The notes under the pieces: generated by a model
Told to the model about the DNA's origin: nothing
The model's database searches: none
Seen by the model: only the letters and a program-made list of their open reading frames with translations
Position numbers and translations under genes: made by a program
Shown: one piece after another, positions 62,968 to 64,000 of the stretch
How positions within the stretch are numbered: the first letter of the stretch is position 1
How the letters are laid out: each line of letters begins with the position of its first letter
Assembly: GCF_022533585.1 (NCBI RefSeq)
Contig: NZ_CP092827.1
Location: 1,280,001 to 1,344,000 of the forward strand
DNA: 64,000 bases
Direction of reading: 5' to 3'
From: Pseudomonas sp. LS.1a
GTDB taxonomy: Bacteria > Pseudomonadota > Gammaproteobacteria > Pseudomonadales > Pseudomonadaceae

Positions 62968-64000
62968 TCATCCTTTACGGGTACCCAGCCAATAAAACAC
63001 CCCTGCCAGTATCACCGACAACACCAGCAGGTAGAAGATCGCCCCCGGCCACAGGTGCACCAGGGCAAACCCCACCATCACCGGCCCCAGCGCCGCGCCG
63101 AGGTTGGACAGGTTCTGCGCACCGTAATACACCCCACGCAGGTGCTCCGGCGCGATCAGGTCGATGAACATGTACTCGGCCGGGATCACGATGATCTCGC
63201 CCAGGGTGAACACCAGCATCGCCAGACACCACGCCAGCGCCGAGCCGGCCAGGGCAAAGCCCAGCAGCCCGGCGATGAACAGGCCCATGCCGGCCAGCAG
63301 CCAGGGCATCAGGCGCTGACGGCTGATGCGTCGGCCAATCAGGTACTGCAGGGCAATCACCGTCACCGCGTTGGTGGTCACCAGGTAACCGACCAGGCTC
63401 GCTGCTTCGGCCGGGCTGCTGGTCACCACCAGGTACTGCGACAGGTAGGCGGTGAACTGGCCGAACACCACTGCGCTAAGCACCCCGCCCAGGGTGAAGC
63501 ATACCAGCCGCCGGTCACGGGCCAGCCCCAGCGCCACCTGGGCAAAGCCGACCCCGGGCTTGTCCGGCGCACTGGCCTGCAGGCTGCGATCACCCAGGCG
63601 CCAGTAGGCCAGGCACATACTCAGGCCTAGCAGGGCAGAGGCGATGAACGGCATATGGTCGTTCAACTCCAGCATGGCCACGCCCAGCAGCGGGCCGGCC
63701 GCGTAGCCGACGTTGCTGAGGGTGTACTTGATGGCGAACACTTCGGCCCGTTCCTCCACCGGCAGCAACGCGCAGAAGCCCGCCTTGGCGGCGATGTCGA
63801 CCACTGCCAGGGCCAGGTTGATCAGGACCAGGCAGAGAAAGAACAGCAGCGCCGAGTTGCTGACGACCGCGCCGACGAAGGCCAGGGCAAACAGCAGGGT
63901 GCTGGCGCTGACCAGTGTGTGGTTGCGCAAGGTATCCACCAGGTGACCGCCATACAGGCTCAGCAGCGAGGCGATGATCAGCGCGCCACCGATCAGCAGG
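62968..64000 (-). CDS. MFS transporter (5' end beyond the window)
   Basis: At least 343 codons of a major facilitator; the frame stays open to the window edge, so the start is missing. Ten or so helices are seen, including DLIAPEHLRGVYYGAQNLSNLGAALGPVMVGFAL, a typical second-half motif, and a C-terminal YWLGTRKG. An internal GTG (63939) should not be taken as the start, since coding continues upstream (GGALIIASLLSLYGGHL). Drug-efflux-like, substrate unknown. Confidence 0.85.
   Translation of the reverse strand, partial: LLIGGALIIASLLSLYGGHLVDTLRNHTLVSASTLLFALAFVGAVVSNSALLFFLCLVLINLALAVVDIAAKAGFCALLPVEERAEVFAIKYTLSNVGYAAGPLLGVAMLELNDHMPFIASALLGLSMCLAYWRLGDRSLQASAPDKPGVGFAQVALGLARDRRLVCFTLGGVLSAVVFGQFTAYLSQYLVVTSSPAEAASLVGYLVTTNAVTVIALQYLIGRRISRQRLMPWLLAGMGLFIAGLLGFALAGSALAWCLAMLVFTLGEIIVIPAEYMFIDLIAPEHLRGVYYGAQNLSNLGAALGPVMVGFALVHLWPGAIFYLLVLSVILAGVFYWLGTRKG

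Noticed and set aside
63939..63939. GTG 63939 as start of the last MFS gene
   Set aside because: The reading frame continues upstream to the window edge with hydrophobic MFS-like sequence, so the gene is truncated by the window.

Overview
The window is a chromosomal segment of a Pseudomonas putida-group bacterium. The evidence is gene content and order, high-GC coding throughout, and the 35-bp REP sequence described from P. putida (conserved blocks GTGGGAGCGGG and CCCGCGAA), present here as nine inverted pairs between genes. Both ends are cut inside genes. No tRNA, rRNA, insertion sequence, transposase or CRISPR array was seen.

Layout. 0-1.1 kb: the end of a tailocin (phage-tail-like bacteriocin) block with its lysis cassette (GH19 endolysin, Rz-like spanin and an Rz1-like lipoprotein gene nested in another frame), next to cinA/pncC. 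1.2-9.4 kb: pncC, LexA-controlled recA, recX, a LOG-family protein, a PA3611-like secreted protein, tapT, the response regulator erdR/crbR, dgkA, and the divergent pair finR/fpr. 9.5-16.4 kb: sprT-like, a Yip1-family protein, ttcA, a Tag-like glycosylase, an arsC-wrbA-DUF2069 operon, a TlpA-like lipoprotein and ldhA. 16.5-27.9 kb: gacS, a PirR/PirS-like two-component pair, cysM, rlmD, relA, mazG. 28-37 kb: purM-purN, DUF2066, an AI-2E family permease, hda, two NlpC/P60 lipoproteins and a sorbosone-dehydrogenase-like lipoprotein. 38.7-47.8 kb: a cobalamin riboswitch followed by a tightly overlapping ten-gene operon for late cobalamin synthesis (cobO-cobB-bluB-cobD-cobC-cobQ-cobP-cobT-phosphatase-cobS). 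48-55.2 kb: a secreted GH5 hydrolase, a marR-MFS-small membrane protein-glutathione peroxidase unit, a LysR/DUF2798 pair and a FadL-type porin. 55.3-57.2 kb is gene-poor. 57.2-64 kb: a Sel1-type protein, rmuC, the hybrid kinase crbS/mxtR and the end of an MFS gene.

How the parts relate. Regulation is unusually dense: GacS, RelA, FinR, and both halves of the acetate-responsive CrbS/CrbR system (kinase at 59.3-62.7 kb, regulator at 6.4-7.1 kb), which are encoded apart as in other pseudomonads. Local control is visible as a LexA box before recA, a B12 riboswitch before cobO, two copies of one palindrome in the marR/MFS unit, and palindromes upstream of lysR and fadL.

The most interesting unexplained structure is a repeat element of about 700-750 bp in two copies (about 37.06-37.75 kb and 51.73-52.48 kb). 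Each has two imperfect inverted arms of about 240 bp studded with small hairpins, a loop of about 105-120 bp carrying a 7-bp tandem repeat of variable copy number, and tails of 6-bp tandem repeats (GAGCAA/GATCAA/AAGCAA type). It encodes no recognisable protein. I know of no function for it and could not search for other copies.
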